DNA of 32,652 nt from Chromera velia (GCA_018398765.1 JAHBMJ010001316.1:1-32652); one strand, 5' to 3'; numbered from the stretch's first letter, positions 1-10,751 are shown. A program made the numbers and translations. The notes: generated by a model from the letters alone, not told the origin.

Positions 1-49
1 ACGCATGGATGGTTTCGCGATTTGCGCGCGGGCGTGCCTGGAGGGGCCG

Positions 50-104
50 GTGCCATGCATGCAGGTTTTTTTTTTTTTGCGCCCGGGCCGGGCCCGGGCG
101 TAAT
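50..104. promoter_or_regulatory. GC-rich near-palindromic patch with TGCATGCA, upstream of snurportin
   Basis: A TGCATGCA octamer lies at 56-63. A T-run follows, then a block made only of G and C (80-100) that is nearly self-complementary (CCCGGGCC facing GGGCCCGGG). It sits about 300 bp upstream of the snurportin start codon. A similar mixture recurs between the two divergent genes near 22.9-23.05 kb and, more weakly, near 32.0-32.2 kb. GCATGC-type motifs are known ApiAP2 binding sites in apicomplexans; promoter function here is only an inference. No coding region is credible in 1-406. Confidence 0.35.
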
Positions 105-406
105 ATATGGGACTCCAGAATGGCTCAGAGTACTCCAGATCTTGGCCGTCCATCCAGATTTCTGTGGCATATATATAATGAAACTCGATCGAAGCTTAGT
201 GGCCCGGAGGAGTTCAATGGATTGAATTGAAACAGATGCAGCAATTACGGATTCACCCTTGCGCTCTTGTACACTCTTCATTTTGCTGAAACCATCGTGG
301 CACTTTCAAGCTTTCTTTCAGTTTCCCCGAAGAGTGAGCGTCCTGTGAAACCTTTCACCCCGTCTCCTTGTCTGTAGTCACCGCCTTTGAGGGGTCGATC
401 GGCAGG

Positions 407-1987
407 ATGGAAGGAGTTTACCAGAGAGAGTATAGGAGGACCAGCAAGCCCAGGGGGTCCTTCCTCGAACAAGACCTTAGACGTGCCGAGTTCCTCAAGA
501 GGCAGCAGAGGGACCGACAGGACATTCTCAATCAAATGAGAGACATTGCAGGAACGCTTGCACTTGCAGACCCTGCCACTGCCGGTGCAGCAGAGAGAGC
601 TAACAGAGCAGCAGATGAGACAGAGCTTGAGATCATCCGAGAGGACGACAATGACATGGACGTGGAGGAGGAAGAGGTTGACGATACCCCCCGGGGGCAC
701 TCCCCTGTTCCCATGGGGGCAGAAGAACAGGGGGAACCGGACCCCGAAGGAGACGGAGAGACCATGGCTGCTGCTGCAAAGAAGAAAAAGCAGAAAGCCA
801 TTCGAAGATTCAAGGCATCCCAGAAAGCACATGCCTATTTCGCAGACCAGTTGGTCATCCCTGATGTCCTCATAGACACCCCCAGGGATCTCTGTGCCAA
901 TTGGCTTGTCAGTGCAAGGCCAGAGGGAAACCGAGCGATTGTGATTGCCTCGAAAGGTTTTGCGACCTGTCGATGGAAGAACGGACGGTTTCGCGAACAT
1001 TTTGCAGCCAGTGGTCTGCCTAAGGGCACTACCATGCTTGATTGTGCATTTGATGAGGGTCAGGGTGTGTTTTGGATTCTTGACTGTTTGATTTGGAACA
1101 ATTGTATGATGGTGAATGCATCTGCCGAGACCCGTTTCTTCTTCCTCGCCTCTCGGTGTGAAGAGGCAGGGGACACTCTGTCCGACTCCTGGGCTTCACA
1201 GAAGTATGCGATGAAGCCAGTGAAGTATCACCCCTGTACTCTGCACAACGCGTTGGAGTTATACTACGAGGAGAGCCTGAACGAGGGATACGTGAAGGAC
1301 TCGTTGATGTTCATCCACAAGGAGGCCAGGTACATTCCTGGCTGGAATCCTCTGTATTTGAACTTCAGAGACCGACATTTGTCTCGGTATAACGTCGACA
1401 CGCTCGATGTGGAGGGATCATCTATCCCTGAGATGCAGCAGAGTGTGTTAGAGTTCAGAAGGAAGGGGGTGTTGAGGACTCTTGACCGTGTGGTTGTGGG
1501 ACATGTGGACGAGGCGACAAAGAAGGCACACAGATTGCACAGAGGTGCGTTGGTGCGGTGTGAGATTGGGGGGGTTGATTTGGAAACGAGGAGGCTGTTG
1601 AACGTGCGCATCCTCGGGAAAGCCTCCTGGTCCCGCGCGCATGCCGAGCCCCTCAGCCGAATTTTGATGCAGGCAATGCAGAGAGAGGGGTTTCTGCAGC
1701 AGGCAAAGAAGTCTAGTGAGGGGAGTGTGGATGTTGAGCAGTCTGAGCGTCCCCCAGGGTTGTTGGTGACATTCCAGTCGATTCTAGACTCCATCGCGAT
1801 GGAGGACGCAGGGGCAGGGGAAATGAGTGTCGAGGCTGAGGGGGGCGGGGGGGCAGAGAGAGAAGAGGGCCACTGTAGTGCTCTGGAGGGGGCTGCAGAG
1901 ACTGCAGAGACGGTGGCAGAGGGGATGCATGTGGAGTCTGATGGGCATGGAGATGCGGAGGGGGAAGGGGAAGAGAGAGCGGCGTGA
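407..1987 (+). CDS. SNUPN: Snurportin-1 (m3G-cap binding snRNP import adaptor)
   Basis: This predicted 526-residue protein carries trimethylguanosine-capped spliceosomal snRNPs from cytoplasm to nucleus by linking the m3G cap to importin-beta. Residues about 5-50 are basic and helical (YQREYRR, then RRAEFLKRQQRDRQ) and resemble the importin-beta-binding segment. After an acidic linker, residues about 143-325 match the cap-binding domain: LIDTPRDLCANWLVSARPEG, RAIVIASKG, TTMLDCAFDEG, FWILDCLIW, ETRFFFLASR, SLMFIHKEARYIPGWNPLYL. The last ~60 residues are Gly/Glu-rich and are absent from the ~360-residue animal proteins. The frame is intronless. ATG at 407 is the first in-frame Met after a stop at 335-337. 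A CTGTAG at 372-377 could be an acceptor for an upstream 5'UTR exon. Family assignment is strong; cap-binding residues were not structurally checked. Confidence 0.88.
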   Translation: MEGVYQREYRRTSKPRGSFLEQDLRRAEFLKRQQRDRQDILNQMRDIAGTLALADPATAGAAERANRAADETELEIIREDDNDMDVEEEEVDDTPRGHSPVPMGAEEQGEPDPEGDGETMAAAAKKKKQKAIRRFKASQKAHAYFADQLVIPDVLIDTPRDLCANWLVSARPEGNRAIVIASKGFATCRWKNGRFREHFAASGLPKGTTMLDCAFDEGQGVFWILDCLIWNNCMMVNASAETRFFFLASRCEEAGDTLSDSWASQKYAMKPVKYHPCTLHNALELYYEESLNEGYVKDSLMFIHKEARYIPGWNPLYLNFRDRHLSRYNVDTLDVEGSSIPEMQQSVLEFRRKGVLRTLDRVVVGHVDEATKKAHRLHRGALVRCEIGGVDLETRRLLNVRILGKASWSRAHAEPLSRILMQAMQREGFLQQAKKSSEGSVDVEQSERPPGLLVTFQSILDSIAMEDAGAGEMSVEAEGGGGAEREEGHCSALEGAAETAETVAEGMHVESDGHGDAEGEGEERAA

Positions 1988-2537
1988 GCGTAAAGAGAAG
2001 CTGGGCGAATGTATGACTGTTACCAGACTATACTCATCACTAAGCCCCGCACTTCATAAAGAAAAAAAGAAAAAAAAGTTTATTATTATTTTTTTAATTA
2101 AATTGAATTGAATTACTCCGGGTCAACCTGGAGGGGTTCGGACTGGTCTCCGGAACAACAAGTCTTGACTTTTCCTGGGCTTTATATTAAGTTTGGGCTC
2201 TGTCATTCTTCTAGCTACTCCAATTAATCGATTCCTGAGTGAAGTGCAATGAGTCTTTTCCTAGGTCTTTTCATATGCAGCTAGATTGGCTTAGTGATGT
2301 CTGCATACACACTAACATTATAATATATGCCTACATTGCCTAGGTATATACATTGTAGCTAGGCTTCGGCCTGGGCTCCTACCCCCTAGCATGCCGGCAC
2401 TTATTTGCCGGGACTCCAACTTTATGCAACAGCGTTGCATAACCCCCCCCCCTTGCCCCTGAGCTGCCCCTCCCCCCCCAAAGCTAGCCCCAAAGCCGTC
2501 AGTTTACCGGTTGCATAAGACGGCGGCACGTACGTAG
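1988..2537. other. Intergenic region, no gene seen
   Basis: This stretch lies between the snurportin stop codon and the left LTR of the gypsy element. It has an A/T-rich block at 2058-2115 (poly-A then TTATTATT), a plausible 3' UTR or polyadenylation area. Next comes unremarkable AT-rich sequence, and then C-runs at 2443-2480. Short reading frames here show no family resemblance. Confidence 0.6.
2422..2518. repeat. Short inverted-repeat cluster (TTATGCAAC / GTTGCATAA)
   Basis: TTATGCAAC at 2422-2430 is followed after three bases by its exact reverse complement at 2434-2442. A second copy of the reverse complement occurs at 2510-2518. The stem of nine base pairs with a three-base loop could form a hairpin, and the outer pair could be remnant termini of a small element. 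Related TTGCATAAC words recur near 12.13 and 12.19 kb at the start of the LINE region. Function is unknown. Confidence 0.35.
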
Positions 2538-2814
2538 TGTGAAACGTAATCAGAGCTAGCACGAGGCTCAGATAACAGATTAGAAGGTCTGTTCCTAGAA
2601 GCATTCCCTAGAAGTCCTACTTCAAAGTCCGGTTCTCCTGATAGTCAATCTGAATGCCATGAATACAAGCCATCCTGAAGCTATATCGATTGGAGTGGCT
2701 ACGGGTGCATGCGCTTCCGCTCGGTCCCGCGAGGCAGGCTCATACGTTCTTTCAACGTCACCGACCGGCCCACGCAAACGCTTAGAGGCGGCGCGGCTAC
2801 GAGCATTCACGTCA
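2538..2814 (-). repeat. 3' LTR of the gypsy element (uninterrupted copy)
   Basis: This 277-bp copy matches 9347-9492 joined to 11888-12020 with about 15 differences, of which about 13 are transitions. It begins TGTGAAACG and ends CACGTCA. Because it is uninterrupted, it shows the exact pre-insertion sequence (GAAGCTATATCG) of the site where the Tc1-like element entered the other LTR. Confidence 0.9.
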
Positions 2815-3986
2815 TACATACCCGTCCTCCCAAGGCGTGTATCCACACATGATCTCAGATCTCGTACTCAATTTTGATCGCTTCATTCCTCCTTGATGCT
2901 CTTTCCTTTCTCCCTCGTATCAGATTCGAATCACACAAGAAGTCGGTATGCAACGACCGACACGGGTTGTCGGACACTACCACAAGCGTGTGCATGGAGT
3001 GCCAACCATTCATCTTGAACATCGCTATCTTAAGTAAACGAGAACGGGATGACAGCGCGTGCAAGCGATCAGTCACCACAAGAAGCTTCATGAATCTGTC
3101 ACTGCATATGAGCTTATGTAGAGATCGCTCCATAGCTAGTCATACACTTTCACTCATCATCCATCCACTCACTCTGCAAACAATAAATGACGACACCACA
3201 GGCACTCAAGAGGCGGTGTCTACGCAGTGGAGCTCTCCTCCCGCAAAGTGGTTCTGGTCGGCATGCATCAGGGAGAAACTTTTAAGCACCAGAAACCCTT
3301 TTGCAGTTGGAAGAGATAAAGAGATCCTACGAATGCACATGCCAACTCGCTTCCGAGAGAAGGTACGCAAGAACACACAGAGAGAGATCAAATATGCATG
3401 AGAAGATAAGAATCAAGACACAGAGAAAAGAATCTGTATCGAGATGCATTAAAAGAAGAATAAAGATAGATAGAAAAAAATATGAGAGGAGGTGTCCTCG
3501 AGTCATTCCATTCCGCGTCAGTGTGTCAGTGCGTCAATCAGTGTGTCAGTGCATTAATCAATGTACACTTCTCCCTCCTCATGGAAGAAGTGCGTTAGTA
3601 ACTTCTCAAGCTGTTGTTTTTATTTCCTTTTCCTTCTTTCTCTTTCCACTTTTCCCTTGTTTTCATTCCTTCTTGTTCCACCTTTTGTTCGCTAAGCCTT
3701 TCATTTCTTCTTCTTCTTCCCTTCATTCTCTTTCTTTCATTCATTCATTCATTCAATCATTCTTTCATTTACTCTTTCCTTCTTTTCTTTCTTTCCTTTT
3801 CTTTCTTTCTTTCTTTCTTTCTTTCTTTTTCTAAGCAGCAAGGTGCAAAGAAGTCAAGGAAAAGGGTGAGGAAGGATGGATTGACGAGAGCAAAGCAGAT
3901 GACAAGAGCAACACAAAGAGAAAGAGACAAAGTTTAACATGAATATTCCCATGACACCCTTGTTTCTTTCCCCATTTCCTTCTTCA
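2815..3986 (-). other. Non-coding 3' portion of the gypsy element
   Basis: This lies between the last pol codon and the 3' LTR. It contains a purine-rich tract next to the LTR (on the minus strand GGGAGGACGGG, within 2815-2835) that could prime plus-strand synthesis. Beyond it is low-complexity sequence with no convincing coding frame. The reading frames visible in both directions have no recognisable domain. Confidence 0.6.
3596..3837. repeat. Polypyrimidine / (CTTT)n tract
   Basis: About 240 bp consists almost wholly of T and C on the plus strand. It includes TTCATTCATTCATTC and a terminal (CTTT)n run. On the sense strand of the gypsy element this is a polypurine tract. The T/C-only reading frames over it are artefacts. 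Confidence 0.85.
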
Positions 3987-5320
3987 TCATCGAATTCTAC
4001 GGAGCTCCTTGAAGGCCTTGATCGCGTCTTTCACGTTCTTAAGGTTCTCAGGCGGCTCCCAAGTTGCTTCAGTCTCCGAGTATCCCTTCCAAACCACATG
4101 ATACTCCAGCGTCCTCTCTTTCCCTTGCATATCAACGACCCTATCAACCTCCCACTCCGCCTTCTCGAATCTTGGCAAGAGAACACGGGGTGGAGGGTCT
4201 TTGGGGGAGACAGGGTACGCCTTCATGTAAGAGATGTGGACAACTGAATACTTCTTGACTCCAGCGATGAACATGAGTTTATAACTCACCTCCCCCACCT
4301 TCTTGTCAATCTCGAACGGCCCATACCAAATGTGACTCAGCTTGGCTTTCCATTTGAAAAGAAGACGTTCACTCTCAAAAAAGTTTTGGTGCACTAGCGC
4401 CCAGTCTCCTGGAACGAAAGTCGCTTCCCTTCTCTTCTGGTCGGCCTTCCTCTTTGCCTCTTCGTTCGCTCTCTCAAGTCGCTCCTTCACCTCTTCAAGG
4501 AGGGCCTGACAGCGCAGATGAAAGTCTTCCGCTGCCGTCGCTGTGCATCCTGCAACCAGTAGAGACGGGAAAAACCTTGCCTCAAAGCCGTAAAGAACTG
4601 TATGCGGTGTTACCTTCAAACCCGAGTGCGTACTTGAGATGCACGCAAACTCAAGCAATGGCAGAAGCTTAGGCCATTCGAATTGATGATCTCCATAAAA
4701 ACATCACAACATTGTCTCTAGCGTTCGGTTATAAATCTCGCTCTGCCCATCCGTCTGAGGATACCCGGATGATGACATCATCAAGCGGGTCCCTGCCAGT
4801 TTGTGCAGTCCTCTCCAGAACTCCGCCATCCACCTTGGGTCTCGATCTGACACAATCTCCAACAGGAGACCGTGGGAGCAGACAATGTGATCATAAAAAA
4901 GGTACGCTGCTCCTTCTGCAGTGATCGTCGTCGCACACGGAATCCAGTGCGGTCTCTTGGACAAACGATCAACCATAGTCAGAACTGAGTCCACCCACTT
5001 ACCTTGAAAGTATATACATGGGAGGGCACAGACAAAACCCATCGAGACCAAATCGTAAGGCCAAGCAGGAACAGGCAGGAGGGCTTCTGATTTGCCTACT
5101 TGTTCCAGAGGCACGCATCGCAGCGAGGAACATAGGCGGCGACTGAAGAGAACATATTTAGCCAGTAGAAGTCTTCAATCAGTCGCAGGTAGGTCTTCTC
5201 AATCGCCAAATGTCCCGCGCCTGGGATGTCGTGGCACTCAAAGATCAGAGTTCTCTGCAATTTCTTCGTAGGGATGGCTAACCTGTTCTTGTAGTAGAAA
5301 AGTCCGTCTCTCATCTCCAT
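3987..5320 (-). pseudogene. Gypsy integrase with HHCC zinc finger, DDE core and C-terminal chromodomain (broken)
   Basis: Reading from 5320 downward: an HHCC zinc-binding module (CHDIPGAGH, later CDACLWNK) is in one frame. A frame change near 5105 leads to the catalytic core, with WPYDLVSMGFVCALP where the first catalytic Asp is expected after SM (Gly here), then IVSDRDPRW and GYPQTDGQSEIYNR carrying the second Asp and the Glu. A TGA at 4706-4704 interrupts the same frame, most simply a CGA Arg codon converted by C-to-T. The remainder is a basic SH3-like region (VPGDWALVHQNFF) and a chromodomain (YHVVWKGYSETEATWEPPEN), the hallmark of chromoviruses, in which it directs integration to modified histones. 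The frameshift, stop and Asp-to-Gly change mean this copy cannot integrate. Confidence 0.9.
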
Positions 5321-6940
5321 ATGTGACAGTCAAAAGCGCAAGAAAGGCGGCGGCTCCTCTCGCTTCTGTCCCTTAGCACGCGGAGACAGAAAAAACAGGG
5401 CATCTCGAAAGAATTTGTCTTCTTAGTAACCATCTCTGACTTTCTGGAGAAACTCTTCATCTGAAAGGAGGCTGCTGCTCGTCTGCAAACAAATTTCACA
5501 ACCCATCACTGCGTATGCTTTCTCTGAAGGGGGGCGCCAGGATAAGGCGTCGGTGAGTGTGTTCTTTACACCTGGGAGGTACTTTAGTTTCATTCCCAGC
5601 TCCTGCAAGAAAGACATCCATCTCCTCATTCGTCCTCAAACCTCTGCGTAAGATGCTGTCAAGTCGAATGTCTTAAGGCTCTCATGGTCCGTCCACACTG
5701 TCGTCGTCTCATTGACGTACGAGCGCCAGTGTTTGAGGAGAAAGATGGCAGCAAGCAACTCCTTCTCTCTGATGGGATAGTTTCTCTCCTCCTTCGTCAG
5801 CGTTCTCGATGTGAAGGCCACCGGACGGAGCCAACCAATATACGGGTCCTGCTGCATTAATGCACCTCCGAGTGCATTCCTCTGCTCAGACACGTCCCCA
5901 AAGATCTTAAATGGGTGTTTAAGATCAGGGATGTACAGGGAGGTGATGTTGATAATCGCCTCCTTCAGTGAGCAGAAGGATGTCTTCATCTCCTCCATCC
6001 ATGTGAACTTCATTCCCTTCTTTAACGCCTTCGTCAGGGGCTGCGCGATCGATATAAAACCTCTCACAAACTTCCGAACCCAATTGGCTGCCCCGAGAAA
6101 GATTTGCAGCTCGTGTAGGTCCTTTGGATCCGGCCAGTCTCGGATTAGCTCGAGTTTCAGGCGTTTGGGCATGATGCCCTTCGCGTCGATGACAAACCCC
6201 AGGAAGTGGGTGCTGTTAGTGAAGAACTCACACTTTTTGATCTTGACGTAGAGATTGTTTGCTCTCAAGAGATCCAGTACCCACTTGACATCCTTCACAT
6301 GCTGTGCCAGTGTCCGGCTGTATACAAGGATGTCATCGATGAAGATGATGACACACCGGCCCAGTGCAGGTCGCATCGTAAGCGTAATCAGTCGTATGCT
6401 TGCGGGCGGTGCATTTGAGACCCCGAATGGCATCACCAGCCACTTAAACGTTCCCCACCTGGTGACGAAAGCCGTCTTGTAGCTGTCTCCCATTGCAATG
6501 CGGAGCTGGTGGAAAAATTGACGCAAATCCAGCTTCGTAAACCATCTCTTTCCAAAGAGGGTCTCTATCAGCTCCTCTGCATGCGGGAGTGGGAATGTGT
6601 CCTTCACCGTCACCTTGTTGAGAGGCCTGTAGTCGATCACCATGTGGAAGGTGCCATCCTTCTTCTTCACAAAGAATGCCGGCGCACCAAAGGGGGACGT
6701 CGAAGGACGAATGAACCCCCTGTCCACATAGTCTTTCAACTGCTTCTTCATCTCTTCCAACTCTACATAGGAGAGGCGATACGGAGGCTTCGCAGGAGGC
6801 CAAGCCCCTGGCTCCAGTTCGATCTTGAAGTCCAGGTCTCCCCTCCTGAGTGGGAGCTTTGGAATCTCATTCGGAAACAACTCTTTGTTCTCCTTTAAGA
6901 TCTCCCTTGCTGCAGGGTGCAGAGAGAGAGATGCCATCAC
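5321..6940 (-). pseudogene. Gypsy reverse transcriptase and RNase H (broken)
   Basis: The RT domain is well preserved: FVKKKDGTFHMVIDYRPLNK, FTKLDLRQFFHQLRI, TAFVTRWGTFKWLVMPFG and the catalytic FIDDILVYS (a YxDD variant). RNase H follows with all four acidic positions visible: FGDVSEQ, REKELLAA, WTDHESLK and LTDALSW (a changed form of the usual ADALSR). Three in-frame stops interrupt it: TGA at 5638-5636, TAA at 5425-5423 and TGA at 5332-5330. No frameshift is needed between the RT start and the integrase zinc finger, so damage is by point mutation. The frame extends upstream of 6940 to about 7015, where it departs from the protease frame. Confidence 0.92.
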
Positions 6941-6986
6941 TTTTTTGTATTCATAAAAGGGGGGCTTCCTTTCCTGTATCCTCTCC

Positions 6987-7658
6987 TTAGTTCTTGGGTC
7001 GACTTCCTAGGTCGACTTTGACCTCTCCCACCTCCTCTCTCCTTTCTTTCTCAACCTCCGTTTCTTCCTCCTCTCTCTCAATTCTTTCCAATCTGCAGAG
7101 AAAGAAAGATGCTCCTTTTCTCACTTCTCTCGTGGCCTCTCTAACAGTTATGGGTCCATCTATCCGAGAACTCTTCTTCTCAGGAGTGGTATCCCCTCGA
7201 AGGAGGATCCTCTTTCCTTCGAAGTCGAACCACAATTTCTTCATTTTCGGACAAAAAACAGGATCACGGTCTTCACACCACCACATCCCAAGAAACAAAT
7301 CATATTTTTTGAGATCGGTGAGAGTGAAGCTGACCTGATCCTCGTATTTGTCAATCTTCGGTCGACACCCATCCGTGGGAACGTACTCGGACACCTGGTG
7401 AGACGGGTCCCCTGCAAGTGCTCCCTCGCAATCAGTCGGCCTCCCAATCCTGCCGACAGGAAGGCTATGCGAATGAGTAAAGGAAGCAGATATGTAATTC
7501 TCATCTGCTCCCGGGTCAAACAGGATCGTGACAGGGGTGCTGTTCACCATCCCGCGAAGGCGCATCAAAACGGATCGACGTCTGCCATCACCTGGGCATC
7601 GGGATGGACGCTGTTCGCACCTGCCTGCCGGTCCTTTCTGTGCTGCCGTGCTGTTCAC
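6987..7658 (-). pseudogene. Gypsy retropepsin-like aspartic protease region
   Basis: The motif VTILFDPGADENYIS resembles the catalytic D-[ST]-G-A of retroviral-type aspartic proteases, with Pro in place of Ser/Thr. Some 50 residues on, LTDLKKYDLFLGMWW matches the strand that carries ILGMDWL in gypsy proteases. The C-terminal part is a Glu/Arg-rich linker. This piece is in the gag frame. The switch to the RT frame happens near 7000-7015, where AGTCGACC is present twice within about 15 bp, suggesting a small duplication or a frameshift site. Confidence 0.75.
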
Positions 7659-7757
7659 GGTTCTTGTCTGCTGTAGAGGAATAGAGGAAAAAGAGGTTGG
7701 TGCAGCGTATTCATTCTTGAAAGGAACGGAGGCAACTGGGTCGACTGACCGGGGAAG

Positions 7758-9236
7758 CTAAGTACCTGGCGGCCTTTGAGGGCCGTCACTTTCCCTCAGA
7801 GCCTCTCTCTGAAAGAGTGTTACGGTTGACCTCAAGTGGTCGGTCTCATGCGTTTCCCCGTTTCTGGACTCCGGTAAGTGTTGGGGGAACAAGTGCATAC
7901 GGTTACAGTGGAGAACGTTGCGTCCTCTCCCATGGGTGACCCATGCATTGTCCTCTCTCTCCCCCATTGCCCTCACTAGGCTCTCGCCATGTCTTCGAGC
8001 ATCATCTCTCAAATCCGTATCCCTCTCTCTCTCCTCATCCTTGTCTTCCCAATGCTCATCCTTATACTCATCCTCTTCAGCTTCGAGACAGGCGGGACGC
8101 ACACCTGGCCGTCTCCATGGAGGCCGCTGCCCCGAATTTCGGCTCTGACCATAGGGAGGCTGGCGTCGCCCCTGCCCGTTCTATCGTTGATTGTACCCCC
8201 CCCACTGCCTGCAAGGAGGATACTGCTGCTGCTGCTGACTTTTTTAGTTATCCCGGGGTGGAGGGACCCCATACTGTTAGTTTTGAATCATTTGCCTCTC
8301 TCCACCCCTTCTCCAATCATTCCTCCTGCCGCCACTGGGCTGGCTGCTGCGTGGGCCCGGGCAGTCGGACTGAATGTGCCCCCTCTCTTTGCACAAGTAA
8401 CAACGGCCTTCTCTTCTCAGTTGCTGCTTCTCGGCTCGAGAGAGAGCACTCAGGTCCATGGGGACTGGTTCTCCATTCTTCTTTTGCCCCCCATTTGACT
8501 GCCTATGGTTCCAATAGTTTCCTCTATTCCCCCCCGCAACTCTCTTCTCTGCTTTCAGTGCTTCTGTGATCAGCTTCGGCAATGTGTCTGGTTTGGGGTG
8601 AACCCGTCCAATCTTATCGGACACCGCTTTAGGGAGACCTGCCTTGTAGTCGTACATCAAATCTGTCTGAGTCACATCCGTCAACCGGCGCGCGATCCCC
8701 CTGAACTCGTCCGTGTAATCTTATACCCCCTTTTTTGCACAGATCTGTCTAATCTCAGATCGGAGGGTTTTCTGGACGTTGGAGTCTGGGAAGCTGCGGT
8801 ACAACGCCTCCTTCAGTCCTTCCAACGATGTGATGGGGATTCTTTCTGCCCTGGCCTCCTCTGCCAGCTTCACCTAGAGGGTCGGCGAGAGATAGGTCAC
8901 TGTGATGGGGGCCTGCTCCTCTGGAGGGGTCTTCGTGATGTAGTACAGGTTCTGCCATAAGGCAATCCAAGTGTCCACATCCTCGGCCTTTTCCAAAAAG
9001 ATTTTGGGCTTCTTAGGCTTCACACTGGGAGGCGGAGAGGGACGCAAAACATCGCCAGAATGGCTCTGGAAGGAAGACTGAGCAAGAGAACTCTGATGTC
9101 CTAACTGAGCTTTCAACTCAGCAATTTCCTGCTATTGGTGTTCCGCAATCACCGACAGCTGCTGCACTTGGTTCAAAAGCTGCTCAAACTGTTCCTGGAG
9201 TGCAGCCTGGGCCTGGGGATTTCCTACCAGGTCCAT
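7758..9236 (-). pseudogene. Gypsy gag polyprotein with CCHC zinc knuckle (broken by stops)
   Basis: The frame can be followed from an ATG at 9236 (MDLVGNPQAQAALQEQFEQL, a coiled coil) through the capsid-like part (KIFLEKAEDVDTWIALWQN; LTDVTQTDLMYDYKAGLP) to a perfect C-x2-C-x4-H-x4-C knuckle, CYLCKERGHIQSDC, near 8366-8410. A Gln-rich linker leads into the protease. Seven in-frame stops occur: TAG 9134-9132, TAG 8876-8874, TAA 8723-8721, TAA 8279-8277, TAA 8246-8244, TAG 8183-8181 and TAG 7760-7758. None is TGA, and several lie in Gln-rich context, so each is parsimoniously a CAA or CAG codon changed by C-to-T. No frameshift is needed over 1.4 kb. Confidence 0.85.
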
Positions 9237-9346
9237 CTCTCACAATCTCTCAACCTCAGTCTGTCAACATGTTGAAACACTTCAATCTGCGCTTCTGACT
9301 CCACTCAGAAGCTTCTTGGCCCGTGCTGAACGAGGCCCTGCTAGCA

Positions 9347-9492
9347 TATGAAACGTAATCATAGCTAGTACGAGGCTCAGATAACAGATTAGAAGGTCTG
9401 TTCCTAGAAGCGTTCCCTAGAAGTCCTACTTCAAAGTCCGGTTCTCCTGATAGTCAATCTGAATGCCATGAACACAAGCCATCCTGAAGCTA
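9347..9492 (-). repeat. 5' LTR of the gypsy element, first part (split by Tc1 insertion)
   Basis: This matches 2538-2683 of the other LTR. It ends with the TA dinucleotide that is duplicated at the far side of the insertion (11888-11889). Confidence 0.9.
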
Positions 9493-9522
9493 CTGTATAT
9501 TTCATCACACTTTGCCCACTTT
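9493..9522 (+). repeat. Left terminal inverted repeat of the Tc1-like element
   Basis: It begins CTGTATATTTCATCACAC directly after the TA target dinucleotide at 9491-9492. It pairs with the complement of 11858-11887. Confidence 0.85.
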
Positions 9523-10016
9523 GAATTTTGGGGCCTCCCTGGCCCCATACTCAGGCCTCCGCATTGTCGACGAGAGCAGATTATCGAACAAAACAGAGAA
9601 AGAGTTGGTCATCTTCGATTGGAGCGAGTCAAACAATTTAAAGACTCCGTCTTTCTTCCAACGCTAAAATTAGGGCCGTGATGGGTCCCTCATCCGGAAA
9701 TATACTTCTGCACTGCCTCACTGCCGCGATGGCTGCCTTCACACTTTCAGCAGCCATGGAGACGGAAGGGAGCGGACACGAATTTTTTTCAAAAAATAAA
9801 CTGGCAAACAGGAAACTGCTGGTGCACTAGCTATAGTTGAAGTCTGAAGATTCTGTTCTATAGAATTGATGGGAGTGGGATAGGTAAGAAATTCTCCAAC
9901 TTTCAGCTCTGGAGGCCACTTGGTTGGTTCAGTCGAGTTTTCGGCGGTGAAGCGCCGCTTTGGGGGGGCAAAAAAGAACCCAGCGGGCCCCGGCATACGT
10001 AATATAAGCATAATGA

Positions 10017-10751
10017 ATGCAGCTTTCACATACTACGGTCTACAATCACATGAAAAAACGTATGCAAAGTCGAATTGAGTTTGTAAAGCCACCTTCACAT
10101 CCTCTCATCAGCAAAGAAACGAAGAAAGAACGCCTGCAGTGGGCACATGAGACATAAGCATACAATTGGGATTGGGATCGCTGTGTGTTTGTAGATGAAA
10201 CACATTTCAAGATGGGAAGAAAGGAAGAAGTAAAAAAAATGTGGAGAATTAAGGGATTAGATCTTTACAGACCGTATTTGCATCACGAAGGACAAGGCTT
10301 CACATGCATTATTGCTTTCTCTACCAGCAAAGACCGCCCAACAAAGATGTTGATTTATAAAGGGGCGATAAAGGAAGTTTATACAGACTTTTTGGGCAAA
10401 CTGATGAGCAAAAGGAAGGATCCGATTCATTTGATGCATGATAATGTACCAAGACATAGAGCGCGTCTGACAAAAAAGTTTTGTAAAGACAGAGGAATCA
10501 TTCTCGTCGGACAGCCCCCTTATTCCCCTGATATACAACCTATAGAAAAAATGATTGCATGGCTCAAAGGGAAGGTGTATGGGTGAAACAAAGTGTATTC
10601 ATCTATTGATGAATTAAAAAAAGCGGTCGAGGTAACATGGGATCAGTTTAAGGACAATCAGTCTCTCAAACTGTCCTTTGCTCGCAGCATGCCTCAGAAA
10701 ATTCAACGTGTCATTGATGCAGGTGGAGGCTGGCCTTCTTCTTTAGCTTGA
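10017..10751 (+). pseudogene. Tc1/mariner (DD34E) transposase, broken
   Basis: A continuous frame with two internal stops encodes a Tc1-type transposase. It has a short HTH-like start (LSHTTVYNHMKKR), the linker KPPSHPLISKETKKERLQWA, the first catalytic Asp in VFVDETHF, the second in HDNVPRHRA and the Glu in YSPDIQPIEKMIAWLKGKV. Thirty-four residues separate the second Asp from the Glu, so it is DD34E, typical of Tc1 relatives. Stops are TAA at 10155-10157 (plausibly a former CAA) and TGA at 10584-10586 (plausibly a former CGA). The C-terminus (WDQFKDNQSLKLSFARSMPQ) is still readable to TGA 10749-10751. The N-terminal DNA-binding part upstream of about 10017 cannot be followed confidently. 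Confidence 0.88.

Noticed and set aside
9-230. Short open frames at the left edge
   Set aside because: They cross the GC palindrome and a T-run, have no family resemblance and lie in the presumed promoter of snurportin.
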